DNA from: Paramacrobiotus metropolitanus
Taxonomy: Eukaryota; Tardigrada; Eutardigrada; Parachela; Macrobiotidae
NCBI RefSeq assembly: GCF_019649055.1
Contig: NW_026570431.1
Location: 1-64,000, forward strand
Direction of reading: 5' to 3'
Length of the DNA stretch: 64,000 nucleotides
Under the pieces are notes generated by a model that ran no database searches, was not told where the DNA came from, and saw only the letters and a list, made by a program, of their open reading frames with translations. Below, piece after piece: positions 34,349-46,923 of this stretch. A program made the position numbers and the translations under genes. Within the stretch, counting starts at the first letter, position 1. The number at the start of each line of letters is the position of its first letter.

Positions 34349-37300
34349 CTAGTTAGGTAAAAATTCTACAACGAAACCATTTCCGGCAGCGTTTGCGGTG
34401 ATGTTAATCCGGAACAGTGGCGCAGCGGCAGCCGCTTGTCCGGGCAAACCAGCAGCGGCTGCTCGAGGCTGATCAAAAACATGTCCCGGCGGGTAAGCAG
34501 TGTAGGATCCATATCCTGTATTAAAGATGAAGACTTATTTCTCCGTATTATAGGAATTATTAAAGTAAAATTTCTCCATGTTAAAAGAATTATTCAGTTT
34601 CAAGGTAAACAACTAATACGGTAGCGGCTTAAAACAGCTACCCTAGTTCGCTCATTATGACAAAAAAACTCCTCTTGCACAGAGCGTTATAAGTTTTATC
34701 CTGCTAGAGGTTTAGAAATAATTATGGCGGGCCCGTTTGGACCCGTTACACGGACTGCAGTACTCTGAGCGAATCGATACGATGCTCAGAACGCGGCAGT
34801 CTGCGTAATAAGTCCAAACGATCCTGCAAATGCACGTTCTAACTACAAAAGTAATTCTCTACCTGGAAGATTAGGATTTCCAAAGGAAAATCCTGCAGTG
34901 GCTGCTGGCTGTTGCGGCTGACCAAACAAACCGGAAGTGTTTGTCCCGGTTGTATTCTGGGCAGTGGGTCCCGAGAAAACTGCAAATAAGAAAATATACC
35001 AATTAAACAGGAACCCTCCAAAATAATTATTAAGAAAGCATTGTTAAAAACAGCATCTCATGTCCAGTAGTCGCAACTTTACCTGATGGTTGAGAATGCG
35101 AAGGCTGAACGGGAGCTCCAAAACCGAACCCATAGCTGCCTCCACTGGAAGATCCTGCAGTAGCAGCTGGTGGTGCAGGCTGACCAAACAAACCGGAAGT
35201 GTTTGCCGCGGGTGTCGTGTTCTGCGCAGTGGATCCAAAAAGACCTTCACATAAATGTAAAAATTAAATAAAGACATTCCGAAGAATGAGAAAATATTGG
35301 TTTAACAGTATGCTCATGTTCAGCATTCCCAACTTTACTTGATGACTGAGAACGAGGCGGCTGGACGGGAGCACCAAAACTGAACCCGTAGCTGCCTCCA
35401 TTGGAAGATCCTCCAGTAGCTGGTTGCGCGGGCCGATCAAACAGACTTGCCCCGAGTGTTGTGTTCTGGGCAGTGGACCCAAAGAAACCTTCACATATTA
35501 AAATGTAAAAATTTAACAAAGACATTACGAAGAATAAGAGCATATTGGTTTAACAGTATGCCATGTCCGTCAACTGCAACCTTACTCGATGACTGCGAAC
35601 GCGGCGGTTGAACGGGAGCACCCAAACCGAACCCGTAGCTGCCTCCATTGGAAGGCCATCCTGCAGCTGATGGCTGAGCAGACTGACTGCGGAAAGCGAA
35701 ACTGTTTCTCCTGGGTGTCGTATTCTGAGCAGTGGACCCAAAGAAACCTGAAAACATTAAAATTAAAATATAAACAAAAAGCATTCCGAAGAATAATTAA
35801 AAGGAATACGTATACTGCCCGAACAATACGCTCATGTTCAGTAGTCAAAATCGAAGTCAAACAAACTTTACTTGATGGTCCCGGCTGAGCGGAGCCGCCA
35901 AAGGTGCTGCCTCCACTGAAAAGTCCCCCAGTAGCAGGTGGCTGAGTAGACTGACTACCTGAAGCGAAAGTGTTTCTCGCGGGTGTCGTATTCTGAGCAA
36001 AGCATCCAAAGATATCTGGAAGCATCAAAACAAATAATATTTACAGCAAGCATTCCGAAGAATAATTAGAAGAATATGATACGTGTACTACCCCAACAGT
36101 ACGCTCATGTTCAGTAGTCAAAATCAAAGTCAAAGAAACTTTACTTGAAGACTGGCCGCCAAAAGTGCTGTCTCCATAGAAACGTCCTCCAGCAGAAGCT
36201 GCCTGTGCCGGCTGACCAGTGAAACCGCCATTGTTTGCCCCTGGTGTCGTACCCTGAGCAGGGGATCCAAAGGTACCTGCAAACAATAAAATCCAAAAAT
36301 TAAAAAAAAAACCTTCCGAAGAAAATCAGTAAACAAGAACACGATGTTTAAAGTCTAAACAGTATACTGATGTTACTCGATGGTTGATAACACGGCGGCG
36401 GAACAGAACTGCCAAAAATGTTGCTTCCACAGAAAAGTCCTCCACTAGCAGCTCCTTGTGCCGGCTGACCAGGGAATGCGTAACTGTTTGTCCCAGGCGT
36501 CGTATTTTGAACGGAGGATCCAAAGGTACCTGCAAACATTAAAATTCAAAAATTAAAAAAAACCTTTCGAAGAAAATCAGTAAATAAGAACACGCTGTTT
36601 AAAGTTTAAACAGTATGCTTATGTTAACTAGCACAAAGTTTACTTGAATGTTGTGAACGCGGCGGCTGAGCGGAGCTGCCAAAAATGCGGCTTCCACCGA
36701 AAAGTCCGCCAGTAGCAGCTGCTTGTGCCGGCTGACCAGTGAAAATGGAACTGTTTGCAAATGGTATCCTATTCTGAGCAGGGGATCCAAAGTTACCTGC
36801 AAACATTAAAATTGAAAAAAAACCTTCCAAAGAAAATCAGAAAATAAGTGCACGTTCTTTAAAGTTTAAATAGTGTACTTATGTTAACTAGCACAAAGTT
36901 TACTCGAAGGTTGTGAACGTGGCGGCTGAACAGAGCCGCCAAAAATGCTGCCGCCAAAAATGCTGCCTCCAGCGAAAAGTCCTCCAGTAGCAGCTGCAGG
37001 GGCCGGCTGACCAGTGAAAACGCCACTGCTTGTCCCAGGCGTCGTATTTTGAGCGGGGGATCCAAAGGTACCTGCAAACATTAAAATTCAAGAATCAAAT
37101 CAAATAGTTTGTGCTCGCACTTTGTGGCGGTGAAACTGCAGGTTTACCAAACGTAGCGCCGGATGAACCTGTAAAAAACGGCGTAACCGCGGGTTGTCCG
37201 GACGGAGATCCAAAAACACCTATAAAAAATATCATGCAAAAGTCTGTACGAAAAAATCTAAAAGAAAGCGCAATAACATCAAGTACTTGTGCTCGTGCCT

Positions 37301-38741
37301 GGCGGCTGTGAAGCCGCAGGTTTTCCCAACGGAGATCCAAAGAAACCTACGAAAAAATTAAAATATATGAAATTAGAATCTGTCCGAAAGAAAACAAGCA
37401 GGAAGGACAATAACAGTACTTAAGTTCGCACTCTGCGACTCTGAAACCGCAGGCTGGCCAGAAGAATGCTGATCAGAAGATGGGACAAACGATGTCTGAT
37501 TCGCAGATGGAGCGAAAATAAACGATCCGTTATTGCCTCCACTGGCCGCTGGTTGGTGTGTTTGTATGTTTATCCCCACCGAAGGCGCGCTCGCGCTGCC
37601 AGTCTTGCGATTCGCTTGATAGTCTTCCAGCCGCAGCTCTTCCATACTCTTTTGCTCTTCATACTCCTTCATCATACTGATGCAGAAATTCTTCGTCTGA
37701 ATGTTCGTATTCAGGCCGAATTTCATCACGGTATCTGTGCCCATGACAGGGGCAAACTTCACGGTCGTGCCAACAGAGGCCTTGACACTATTAAACAGGG
37801 ACGGTGGCGATGGACCAAATAATCCTCCAGCTTGCCCGGACATTCCCATCGGTGTCCCGGTGACTGTTCCCGTCTTACGGTTAGCCTCATAGTCTTCCAA
37901 TCGCAGCTCCTCCATACTCTTCTTCTCCCCGTACTCTCTCATCATGCTAATGCAGAACGTTTTCGTCGCAATATTCGTAGTCGCGGCGTTTCTCATCGCG
38001 GTATCTGTGCCAGTAACCGGAGCAAACTTCACCGTCGTGCCCACTGGATTCGCGTTGAACATGGACGCTGGGAATAATCCGGATCCGCCGAACAAACCCT
38101 CGTACTTGGGCCATGAGAGAAAACTTGGAGCTATTAATTTAACACTCACATTGTGCTCGTACTTATTAAGAAAGCAGCATTAATGTTCAAATTTTTTTTA
38201 CCGGCATCCGTTTGTGTTCCAACTGACAATGCAGATATGGTCTCCGAATCTGGCGGAACTGGCTTCCTGAAACCTCCGAAGTCTACCTCGACGGCATTGG
38301 TGCCGGTTCCCGTCTTGCGACTGGCTTCGTAGTCCTCCAGTCGCAGTTCTTCCAGGCTCTTCTTCTCGCCGTACTCTTGCATCATAGAGATGCAGATGTT
38401 CTTTGTCATCAGCGTAACGTTCTTATCTGGGTCTTCTTTAATCAACATATCGCTTCCGATCACCGGACAGAACTTCACCGTTGTGCCGACAATCTCGCGA
38501 AACACCGGAACTCCTGAAAAGCCGAATAAGATGCTAAATAACATAATCCACCTTGCAGCGTAACTAGTCGTTTGTGACCGGGCCGTTCGAGCGTTGTCGG
38601 GAAGTACGTATTAGTATCTATGCATTAGAATTCAGAAATTCTACCTGTTTCGGGTGTTTCCTCGTGGGATGAACTCAGCGCCGCAAACGGATTCGCGCTT
38701 GTTAATGTCCAGGAATCCGTCGTACTGACTTGGTCACACAT
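34349..38741 (-). CDS. Nup98-like GLEBS/FG protein with amplified FG exons (paralogue 1)
   Basis: Fifteen exons on the minus strand: 38741-38645, 38513-38202, 38130-37420, 37346-37287, 37219-37121, 37071-36904, 36796-36644, 36529-36377, 36276-36145, 36015-35872, 35747-35586, 35488-35339, 35244-35083, 34979-34863, 34515-34349 (928 aa). Exon 2 holds one GLEBS motif and exon 3 two (GTTVKFAPV, CISMM.EY, SMEELRLEDY), against one in ordinary Nup98. Exons 4-14 are eleven phase 1-1 exons of 60-168 bp, most beginning FGSPAQNTTPG or a variant and rich in FG, Gln, Pro and Ala. The protein ends in a short non-FG tail (FVVEFLPN); no autoproteolytic domain. Expected role by family: FG meshwork and Rae1 docking at nuclear pores. 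A 38-bp alternative last exon with its own stop is possible at 34823-34786. Confidence 0.82.
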
Positions 38742-40253
38742 TGTTTCAGCCGTTTACTTTTCAGCTAAAAAACGTGTCAACAATAATGTGAATGTATTCA
38801 CCCTTAAAAAACGGCGGCGCTTAAATAATTAAAGTGCTGTAATTATCAATTAGTATTTACATTTCATTAAGTACTACTAGAAGTACACTATATGCACCAA
38901 AATTTTATCTATTTTTTATAATTAATTTATCAAAATAACGAGTATTTATATATAATTTATCAAAATAACGAGTATATCAATATTACGAGTATTTAGTTTT
39001 TTTAATTTATAATAACTTAATGCTTCAAACACTACGAATTTACCAATAGGTGACACAAGTGACAAGTCGATGAAATTATGTTCCTAACTTCCTACTCCTA
39101 CACAATAAATAATCGCTCGATCGTTCACAACTTTACACAGAAGCACCGATTCATAAGACAAGGTCACCAGGACGAATTTTGGCTAATCATATATCCAGAA
39201 CTTGTTCTGTTACTGTAATAGGTTTCCATGTAGGCGGCCCACAGCTACTTCCAATACATCATTCGGTAGCTAAACTGTTGCTCTTTCGTTGGTACTTTTT
39301 CGAAAATCGCCAAGGACTACAGAGTACCCCAAAAGGCAAAATGCACATTTCGCCTTAAGTTGTCATTCTCTACTTCGACCGCCACTTTAGCAAAAGTCAA
39401 AACCAAAACTTCAATCCCAAAATCAGATTTTTATTCTTTAATCATTAAAGAAGGCAATAGAGACGATCATTAGTCATCACTGTAGTTCACCGGAAAGATT
39501 AACTACGTAGCTCCGTAACGGCGTACCTTAAACGTGACCGCTTCGGACTCCGGGGTTCTTTGCTTTGCAGCTCCGGTTCTAGTCTGGCGTTCTGTCCCCA
39601 ATGTCACCTGGACGCTTGGAGCGGCAGTAAATTAATTCTGGCTTAAGAAAACCGTGATAGAAGCCTGTTCATATTCTTCAGAAGGTAAAGCCCAATGATA
39701 TTCACAATTTCACATACAACCTTGCTAACAAACTCGAAACAAAACGTTGAAAAACAATCAGCAAGTGCAAACCAATAAAACGCAAATCCAAAAGTCACCA
39801 AAAACTGCGACTTGCTGAAGCGGTTTGTGTCGGAAAACGATCATTCAACGCAAAGGAATGAAATCATCGGCGGTTGGTGTCGGTGGCAGTAGGCGGGAAA
39901 TGTAAAATGCATGGGTGTGAAGCCTTGAGGCTGGAAGTGCTGAGGCTAAATCTGAGCCAAGCAATCTTAGAGGCAGAACCACTCCAGGGCGGCATTTACT
40001 TTCCCAATCTCTGAACACATTGCATGCGCAAGGTGGCGCCAGTTACCAAGTTTCCATTTCCAAGCTCCATACATGCCCGCACCGTGAGAAGATTTACTTA
40101 CGATGGATCCGACCTTGAACGACCTCTTTTAGATTGCAGTATTTGTAATTTACGTTTTAATTTTGGGAATATAATTTTTTCGGTGCTTTGATTGCTAAAT
40201 TATTTGTGTTCATTCACATCCGCTATGATTTAATCGATTATATTAGAGCAGGC
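38742..40253. other. Intergenic region between divergent GLEBS paralogue 1 and ACIN1
   Basis: About 1.5 kb that should contain both promoters. No exon or RNA gene recognised. A short direct repeat (ATAATTTATCAAAATAACGA) occurs twice near 38917-38980. Confidence 0.4.
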
Positions 40254-43200
40254 ATGGATAATCTAACGGTCGACGGGAAATCTATCTATGAGCTCAAAGT
40301 TACTGAGCTGAAAGATGAGCTGGGAAAGCGATCCCTGTCCAAAACAGGCAACAAACAGCAGCTTGTTGCGCGGCTTAGCGAAGTATGTTTTACTGTTATC
40401 AGAATGTAAAAATACTTAATTTATTGTCTTAAATATCCTATTTTGTAGTACCTTACGGAGAATCCAGAACCAGCGAGTGTTGCCGTTCCAGAAAAAGAAA
40501 AATCACCAGCCAAGGTAAGCTCGCCCTGACGAGTCTATGGGCTCTTGTCATGGGTTCCCAGTATGGTTCTATAGTTTCCCGCCAGAATGAACAGGGAAAA
40601 TATAACTGAGCTTTGACGCATTTGCCTTGAATTTCTGTACATAAAATTTATTATGAAAATCAAAAATGATAAAATGTTATTACGAATTTGTGTTTTTTCT
40701 TGGTGTTTTCACTTTCAGCTAAATGTGCGCAGGTTAAAACAAACATAAAGACAGTTGTTTGATAAATTAATAAGTTTTATTAGGGTATGTGCAGCATTGT
40801 ACGAGGCGTTGACAAAATTTCAACGAAACTGCAGTATAGTGCTGATTAATGCAGCAGTAACGACTATCATAAATCCCTTTTTCCGTTCTTTTGACTTTTC
40901 TTTTGTTGCTGCTTAATTTCTTTGCTAGGTGTACTTCTATGCGAGTTGATTTCTTTTCTTGTTGGTATTGAAATGAAGAAAGAACACGCACAATTACCAT
41001 CATTCACTTTGTTGAATTCATGATGTACGTATTGTATGTAAATGTAACTGGTTACTTGCACTTGTGTTGATTTTTTTTATTTTGATTTTTGCAATACATT
41101 TTGTAGTAAAGTTTAGTTAATTCATTTGCGGGTCGTCACAGTTTTTCTCGCGAGATTAATACTGTATTTTATCATGATTTTGTCTTTATAATTTCAATGT
41201 ATTTAGTTGCTTATTATGTTATTAGTACTTTTAATTAGTTTATTTTCGGAATTATCATTAGTCATGAGTCTTCTGGACCACCGGTGTTTAATAGTTTCCA
41301 AATTGCAACTACGAAATGGATGCAAACGCTTTGTATAATCGCTATAGATTTTATATTTTATTGCATTGTTCGGCCGTATGCATACCATCATCGACGTTAA
41401 CAATATCGCATAGAATTTTTAAAGGAATTACGGAATTACTTACCTTATTATCCTTCATATGTTCGAAATATAATGTTTTACGAAGGCACTGAAAACAGAC
41501 AAATATTTTGAATCATAAAAATTATAACAACCTGAATAATTAATTATGGGAGCCTGGCACCTGCTAAATATGAAGATCAAAATTAATATGAGCAGTGAAA
41601 ATTTTTAATTTGCAAATTTTACTTACTGCCAGTGTGAGAGCAATAAAGCATGCGAGCTGGAGCTGTTTTGAACGGATGACGCGTGCAGTCACCTTGTAAA
41701 AATCGTCCACGCGTTTCCTGTCAGCGATAATGAGTGAGCGATTCACAATTTCCAAAAGAAAAACTGTAAAAATTTGAAATTTCAGTTTTTGTCGAAAAGA
41801 CTTATTATATTTTAATTTGTTTAATAGCTAGTCGCACGAAGACACCTCATTAATGAAATGTGAAATTATTGATTTTCCATCACAGTTTTCACACACGTGC
41901 CGCGCAGTAATCGACCTTGATGGGCTGTCACAGAGTTACAGTGACATCACCAGCCTCTAGTTGCTATTCCATTTTCAGTCTTCAGGTTTTTTAAATTTTA
42001 ATACTTATTTTTGTCGCGGCGTGATAAGAATCAGTTACCCGCTTCACTCATTGATCGTGAAACGCGGAAGCAGTGCTTTCGAAATTTGCGTGCTATAAAT
42101 TTGTTGACAGTCCATAATAATCCATAGGTTGATATCGTGGCACAGTACCTGGCTGATCGAGATGCCTCGCTAGCTGCTGCACTGGATCGCAAACGGAAAG
42201 TTCAAGCTGGTAAGCCGCGGAGAACCCATGAGTAGATCTAGAATAGAACCACTGTTTATTGTTCATAGAATTTAGCAGCCTTATGATTACTTGTGGAAAT
42301 TTTATGATTCGAATGAAAATGTAGTTTTTAAACGAGGATAGCATAGTTTTGAATCGAATTGTTGATTTTCCTGGAAAGTGTGGATTTCTTGACTATCATC
42401 ATCCGAGCTTTATTTGCCATAATATTTCTTGAAAACCAGTCTTCACATGTCACGATAAAATGATTTCGTAAAAAGAAACTATGAAATTCGATTGTAGGTG
42501 AACACAAACCCGAGGAGCTTCAGTCGACCACGGAAGACACGGAGAACACCGCAATGCCAGTCCAGAGCGTGGAGTCCCCCCGGATCCCTGCGCCCACCCC
42601 TGAGGAGCACACTCCCGAGCGCCCCATCACCTCGCCCACCCCCACGGGACGCAAGACCCGCCAGCAGTCCCGCACCACTCCCAGCCGCACGGAGACGGCG
42701 TCCCCTGGCGTGGAGGAACGCGAGAACGGTGGCGCCCCCAAAATGGCCGCCCTGCGTTCTCCCACCCCTGAACTGGCCTCACCCCCGGCGCTGCGCAGTG
42801 CTGCTGCTGTCGTGCCCAAAGAGCTTAGTCCCGAGGTGCCGACCGTCGTCAGCCATGCGTCGCCGGATCGTGCTGTTCTCGCAGGTTCTTCGGGTACTTC
42901 AGCGTCGGTTAGTAGCTCAGTTGATGATCAGGGTGGTTTGATTGGTAGCGATCCGTTAAGGGTAAGTAAGGCTGCGGCTGATGCGCGTCATGACGTCAAG
43001 GTGCCTGATACAGTTGTCGTGCACGATCATGTTCCACCAGAGGTGCCGTCGGTTGCTGCTGCTGCTTCTGTGCCGCTGAATCAAGCTGCTGCTGAAGCGA
43101 CGGTGAAGTCGGGGCCTAAGGAGACGGTGGAAGAGAAAGCGCCGGCTGTGGCGGTGGAAGACAAGGTGGCTGTCGCGCCTGTTGAGGAGAAAGTGGCCGT

Positions 43201-46200
43201 CGCGGCGGGAGCGGGAAGGAAGGTGTTCGAGAAAAAGAAGCGTCCGGAAAGTGTCAGCAGCGCGGTTCCGGTGCTTAAAGAGGCGGAAAAGAAGGAGGAG
43301 AAGGTGGAGAGCGCGCCACCGGTTGTCACTGAAACCGTGGTGCGGGATGCGGAAGAGAAGCCCAAGGAGAAAGTCTCTGCGGTGGAGAATGTGGAACCGA
43401 AGAGTTCTCCAGTTGGTCGAAAATTAACCGTGAGTAAAAATGGATTTTTACCGTAAAGAATTCTTGTTTCGAAGTTAGATATGTTTTTAATGGGACTGTA
43501 TTATACAGGAGTCCATAAGTATCGAAGAGGAGAAACTGGATTATGGCGATCTCGAGGCAGACGATGAGTAAGTTTCAAAAGCTTTCCTGCAGCGCAGAAC
43601 TTTTGTTAGTTGGCCTGAAAAGTCAGAAGCAGGAATTCGAAATGAAAGTTTTATTTTCTGATTTGGAATGGTTCTTCTGATGTGATTTTTTATTTCTATG
43701 TAGTGTGATCATGAAAGATACTAGTACTACCGTCGTCAAGCCTGCTCAGCCGGAAACACCGACCAACCGGAAGCGTCGTCAGTCGATCACTGCTCCGACC
43801 GGCCGATCTGACTCAATTTCCATTAAGCCCTCGTTGAGTGAGAAGATATCGGAACGTGGCGCCGATGAAAATCGTGAAATCAAGGAACCTCCGAGAAAAA
43901 TGGCGCGTTCTGGCCTTGGCACTGGTAAGTGATAATGGTTATTGCAGATTTGGAGGTTTTGTGGAGCACCTGATTTTAGGTGTTTTTTTTAATCGTTAAA
44001 CCGGGTATTGTTATCGTGTTACTACGGGGCTGTGTATATTGCAGTTAGCGATGAGAATAAAAGTGCCATTGTGCCGGAGCAGTCGGAAGGGCGCTCCAGC
44101 CCGCCACCATCGAAAACCGGACCAACACGGATGGTGCACATTAGAAATTTGGTTCGGCCGTATACGGTGCTGGCGCTAAAAGAGTTACTGAAGAAAACCG
44201 GAACCATCATCGATGATGCGGATCATTTCTGGACTGATACCATTAAATCCCAGTGTATAGCCTGTGTAAGTTGCGCAATGGCATTTGAGCAGACTGTGCT
44301 TCATAGAATTATTACGGAATGCATTAGCTGTTTCGAGAAGTCTGTGATGACGATTTAACGCGGAAATGCATTGAATTATTAATGATATGGATATTTGATA
44401 TGTTGACCTTATTGCAGTATACGACGGAAGAGGAAGCCACTGCAACGAGGAAAGCATTGTATGGTATTAAATGGCCCTCTTCTAGTACGAAGGAACTAAC
44501 TGTGGATTTTATCAAGGAAGATGAGGTAATTAAATTTTGAGAATAATCCGTTTTGTGGATTGGCTTGCCTGTCGCACTCTAAAATTATTTTTGTTATAAA
44601 CGACAGAGAAGGTTTTGAAAAAAGTACGGTGTTGTCTTCGATTGCCTAAAATGATAATTATAAAAATCCCGCCTCGCTGGTTCGAAATCGGAAAAAGACA
44701 GCAAGTTTGATCGGCGTAAGTCGGTTTGATTTGCATACTACTGTAATGCGGAGATGCATCGTAGTGTAATGACTGTGTCAAACCACCACCAGTTTTGTAT
44801 CCGTCATAGCATTTCGAATATGGCTCGAGTTACTGTATGTAAACTGTAAATACGCTTCTCAAATATCACGTCTATTTTTTTAGAATTTGCAGATTATAGC
44901 AGTTGGTGTACCTGGCTGGTATTTTTGATTTTTGGTGATTTAATTTTTATGGGAATTACGTTAAAACCCATCTTTTTTTGCAGTTTCGATTGCGAGATTT
45001 AACATTTAATAAAATTCATATGAATTGTTTGCAGTTCAAGGAGAAAACCACCGCCCCCTCAACCCCCACCAGCACTCCGACCGCGCTGGACGCCCGCCGC
45101 TCCCTGACCACTCCCCGTCTCCACGACAACCGTTCGCTGGACACGAAAGCCTTAGAGAACGTCAAAATCATCCTGGCCAGCAACAAGGACACGGGGGAGA
45201 CGCATAGGGATGTGGCGCTGCTGCGCGATCTGGAGCGGCGTGGTGCTGCTGACCGGCGGGGGAAGGAGCGCGCGGAACGCGACAAGGAGAAGGAGTCCGA
45301 TACTCATGTTCAGACCAAAGAAGAGACGCAGCTGCCGCCGCCGCTCCGTAATACTGTGAGTTCGAAGGAGGAAACCGGGTTGGAGAAGGGCGAAGCAGTG
45401 AAGGAGCGGGAATGGGATCGGGGGAAGGAAAAGGAAGCTGAGGCCAAGAAAGAGCCTAGTAAACCAGAAGAACGACCGAAATCTCGTAAGTGCTTGACAT
45501 ATTGCCATCGTGAACAGACCCGGCCGGGTTTATTATTTAATTGGGTGATGTACGTAATTTTTGTGGTTTAAAATGAGTGATTTTGTAAATACGTTTGATT
45601 GTTTTTGGTACATAAAAACTGAAAATAAATGTTCGTGGCTTTATTATAGCACCTTATGCGGTACTGCTTTCTGTGATAAAGTAATTTAAAGTACAGTATT
45701 TGCATCTCCTAATAGCTTGAAAATGACGACCGGCTTTGAATATGTAAATTGAATTATAACTGCTGAAAAAAACTTGAAGTTTTTGTTGTTGTGAAGATTT
45801 CTAGAATAATTTAAAGTCTGTTATTGTGCTTCGAAGAACAAACAGATTTTGATCCTTTTTTTCGTTTGTAGCACAAGAAAAAAACCGCCTTGAGTTATTG
45901 TTTGAACGGACTGAAACGAAGCCGCAACTCTACTGGAAACGATTGACTGATGCAGAAGTAAGCAAAAATATAAATATGTGAAAAAAATTTAAGGAGTAAT
46001 TCTTCGGCGTTGGTTTTGAATTAAACCGCTTCCGATCGTATGCGATTTAACGCTGTTAACTGTTTTGTGCAGATCAGCGCCAGAGAAGAAAAGCGTCGGT
46101 TAGGGATTTTCGAGGAACGTCGACCGCGTCAGTTTGACGATTTCCGGCCGAAAGCTCCTGTAAGTTTAACCTGTTAGGCAGTTGTTTTTCCTAACTTCGA

Positions 46201-46514
46201 TTTATGTGCCCCGTTTTAAATAGGAACGATCACGCGAATCACCAGACCGCCGTCTGCCGCGCCGCGACAGTCCCCCGCCGCTGGGCCGACGGGACCGATC
46301 ACCACGCAGCCGGGAGCGGGATTTCCGCGGGGCGCGCAGTGCGGGCGGCGGCGGTGGTCCGATGCGACGCCGGCCGTCGCCACGGCGCTCCTCACCATAT
46401 CGACGCCCGCGGAGTCGTTCACCGCCCCGGTACCGCGGCGGCGGTGGGGGTATGGGCCGACGTAGTCGCGGCCGGAGTCCGCCGCGCGGAGGTGGAGGAC
46501 GACGACGCTGGTGA
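40254..46514 (+). CDS. ACIN1: Acinus (apoptotic chromatin condensation inducer), exon-junction/ASAP complex subunit
   Basis: Twelve exons: 40254-40382, 40449-40514, 42128-42209, 42498-43429, 43509-43567, 43704-43924, 44045-44265, 44418-44525, 45035-45485, 45872-45957, 46073-46159, 46224-46514 (910 aa). An N-terminal SAP DNA-binding domain (LKVTELKDELGKRSLSKTGN) is followed by a long disordered Ser/Pro then Ala/Val/Lys/Glu-rich region. The acinus-type RRM follows (VHIRNLVRPYTV, ALKELLKKTGTI, ATRKALYGIKWP), then an RSB motif for RNPS1/SAP18 binding (ELLFERTETKPQLYW, exon 10), and an Arg/Ser and Arg/Gly-rich tail. Nuclear; by family it scaffolds the ASAP complex in splicing. Exon 9 has a second in-frame acceptor at 44984 that would add 17 residues. 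The domain order is exactly that of metazoan ACIN1. Confidence 0.93.
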
Positions 46515-46923
46515 GGAGGGATGTCGCGGGGAGCATTCCGGGACGGCGCATGTGGTGGCTTTTTTGTTAAACGTGTTTTTTCTTTCTTTTGTGGGAATGT
46601 TAGAAATTAGTGTTTTGTTTTGGCGGGGATAGGTAGGTCGCAAATTGAGAGGGTTATTTAGCGGATGTGGCGGGAGAACTTTTTGGGGGGAAATATTATG
46701 GGAGAATGTATGGGATTGTGCTTTGAAGGTGTTACCGATAGATAGGCAGGTTCGTGGAGTTTTGATGTTTCTTTGAGGCTGTCTGCCTATCAGCTTGTAT
46801 TCTTTTCGGTGTCTTGTATTTACGGCTACTGTTTTAAAGTTAATAAAGATTGCTAGGTTTATTTTCTTCCCTACATTACGGGCGTTTTTACCAGCTTTCA
46901 AGCGGAGAAATGATACCAAAATA
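46515..46923. other. 3' flank of ACIN1
   Basis: Presumed 3' untranslated region and spacer. An AATAAA-type signal reads GTTAATAAAGATTG near 46840. No gene. Confidence 0.4.

Noticed and set aside
34786-38741. Treating each FG exon as a separate small gene
   Set aside because: All are phase 1-1 with canonical splice sites and join into one 928-residue frame with GLEBS exons upstream.
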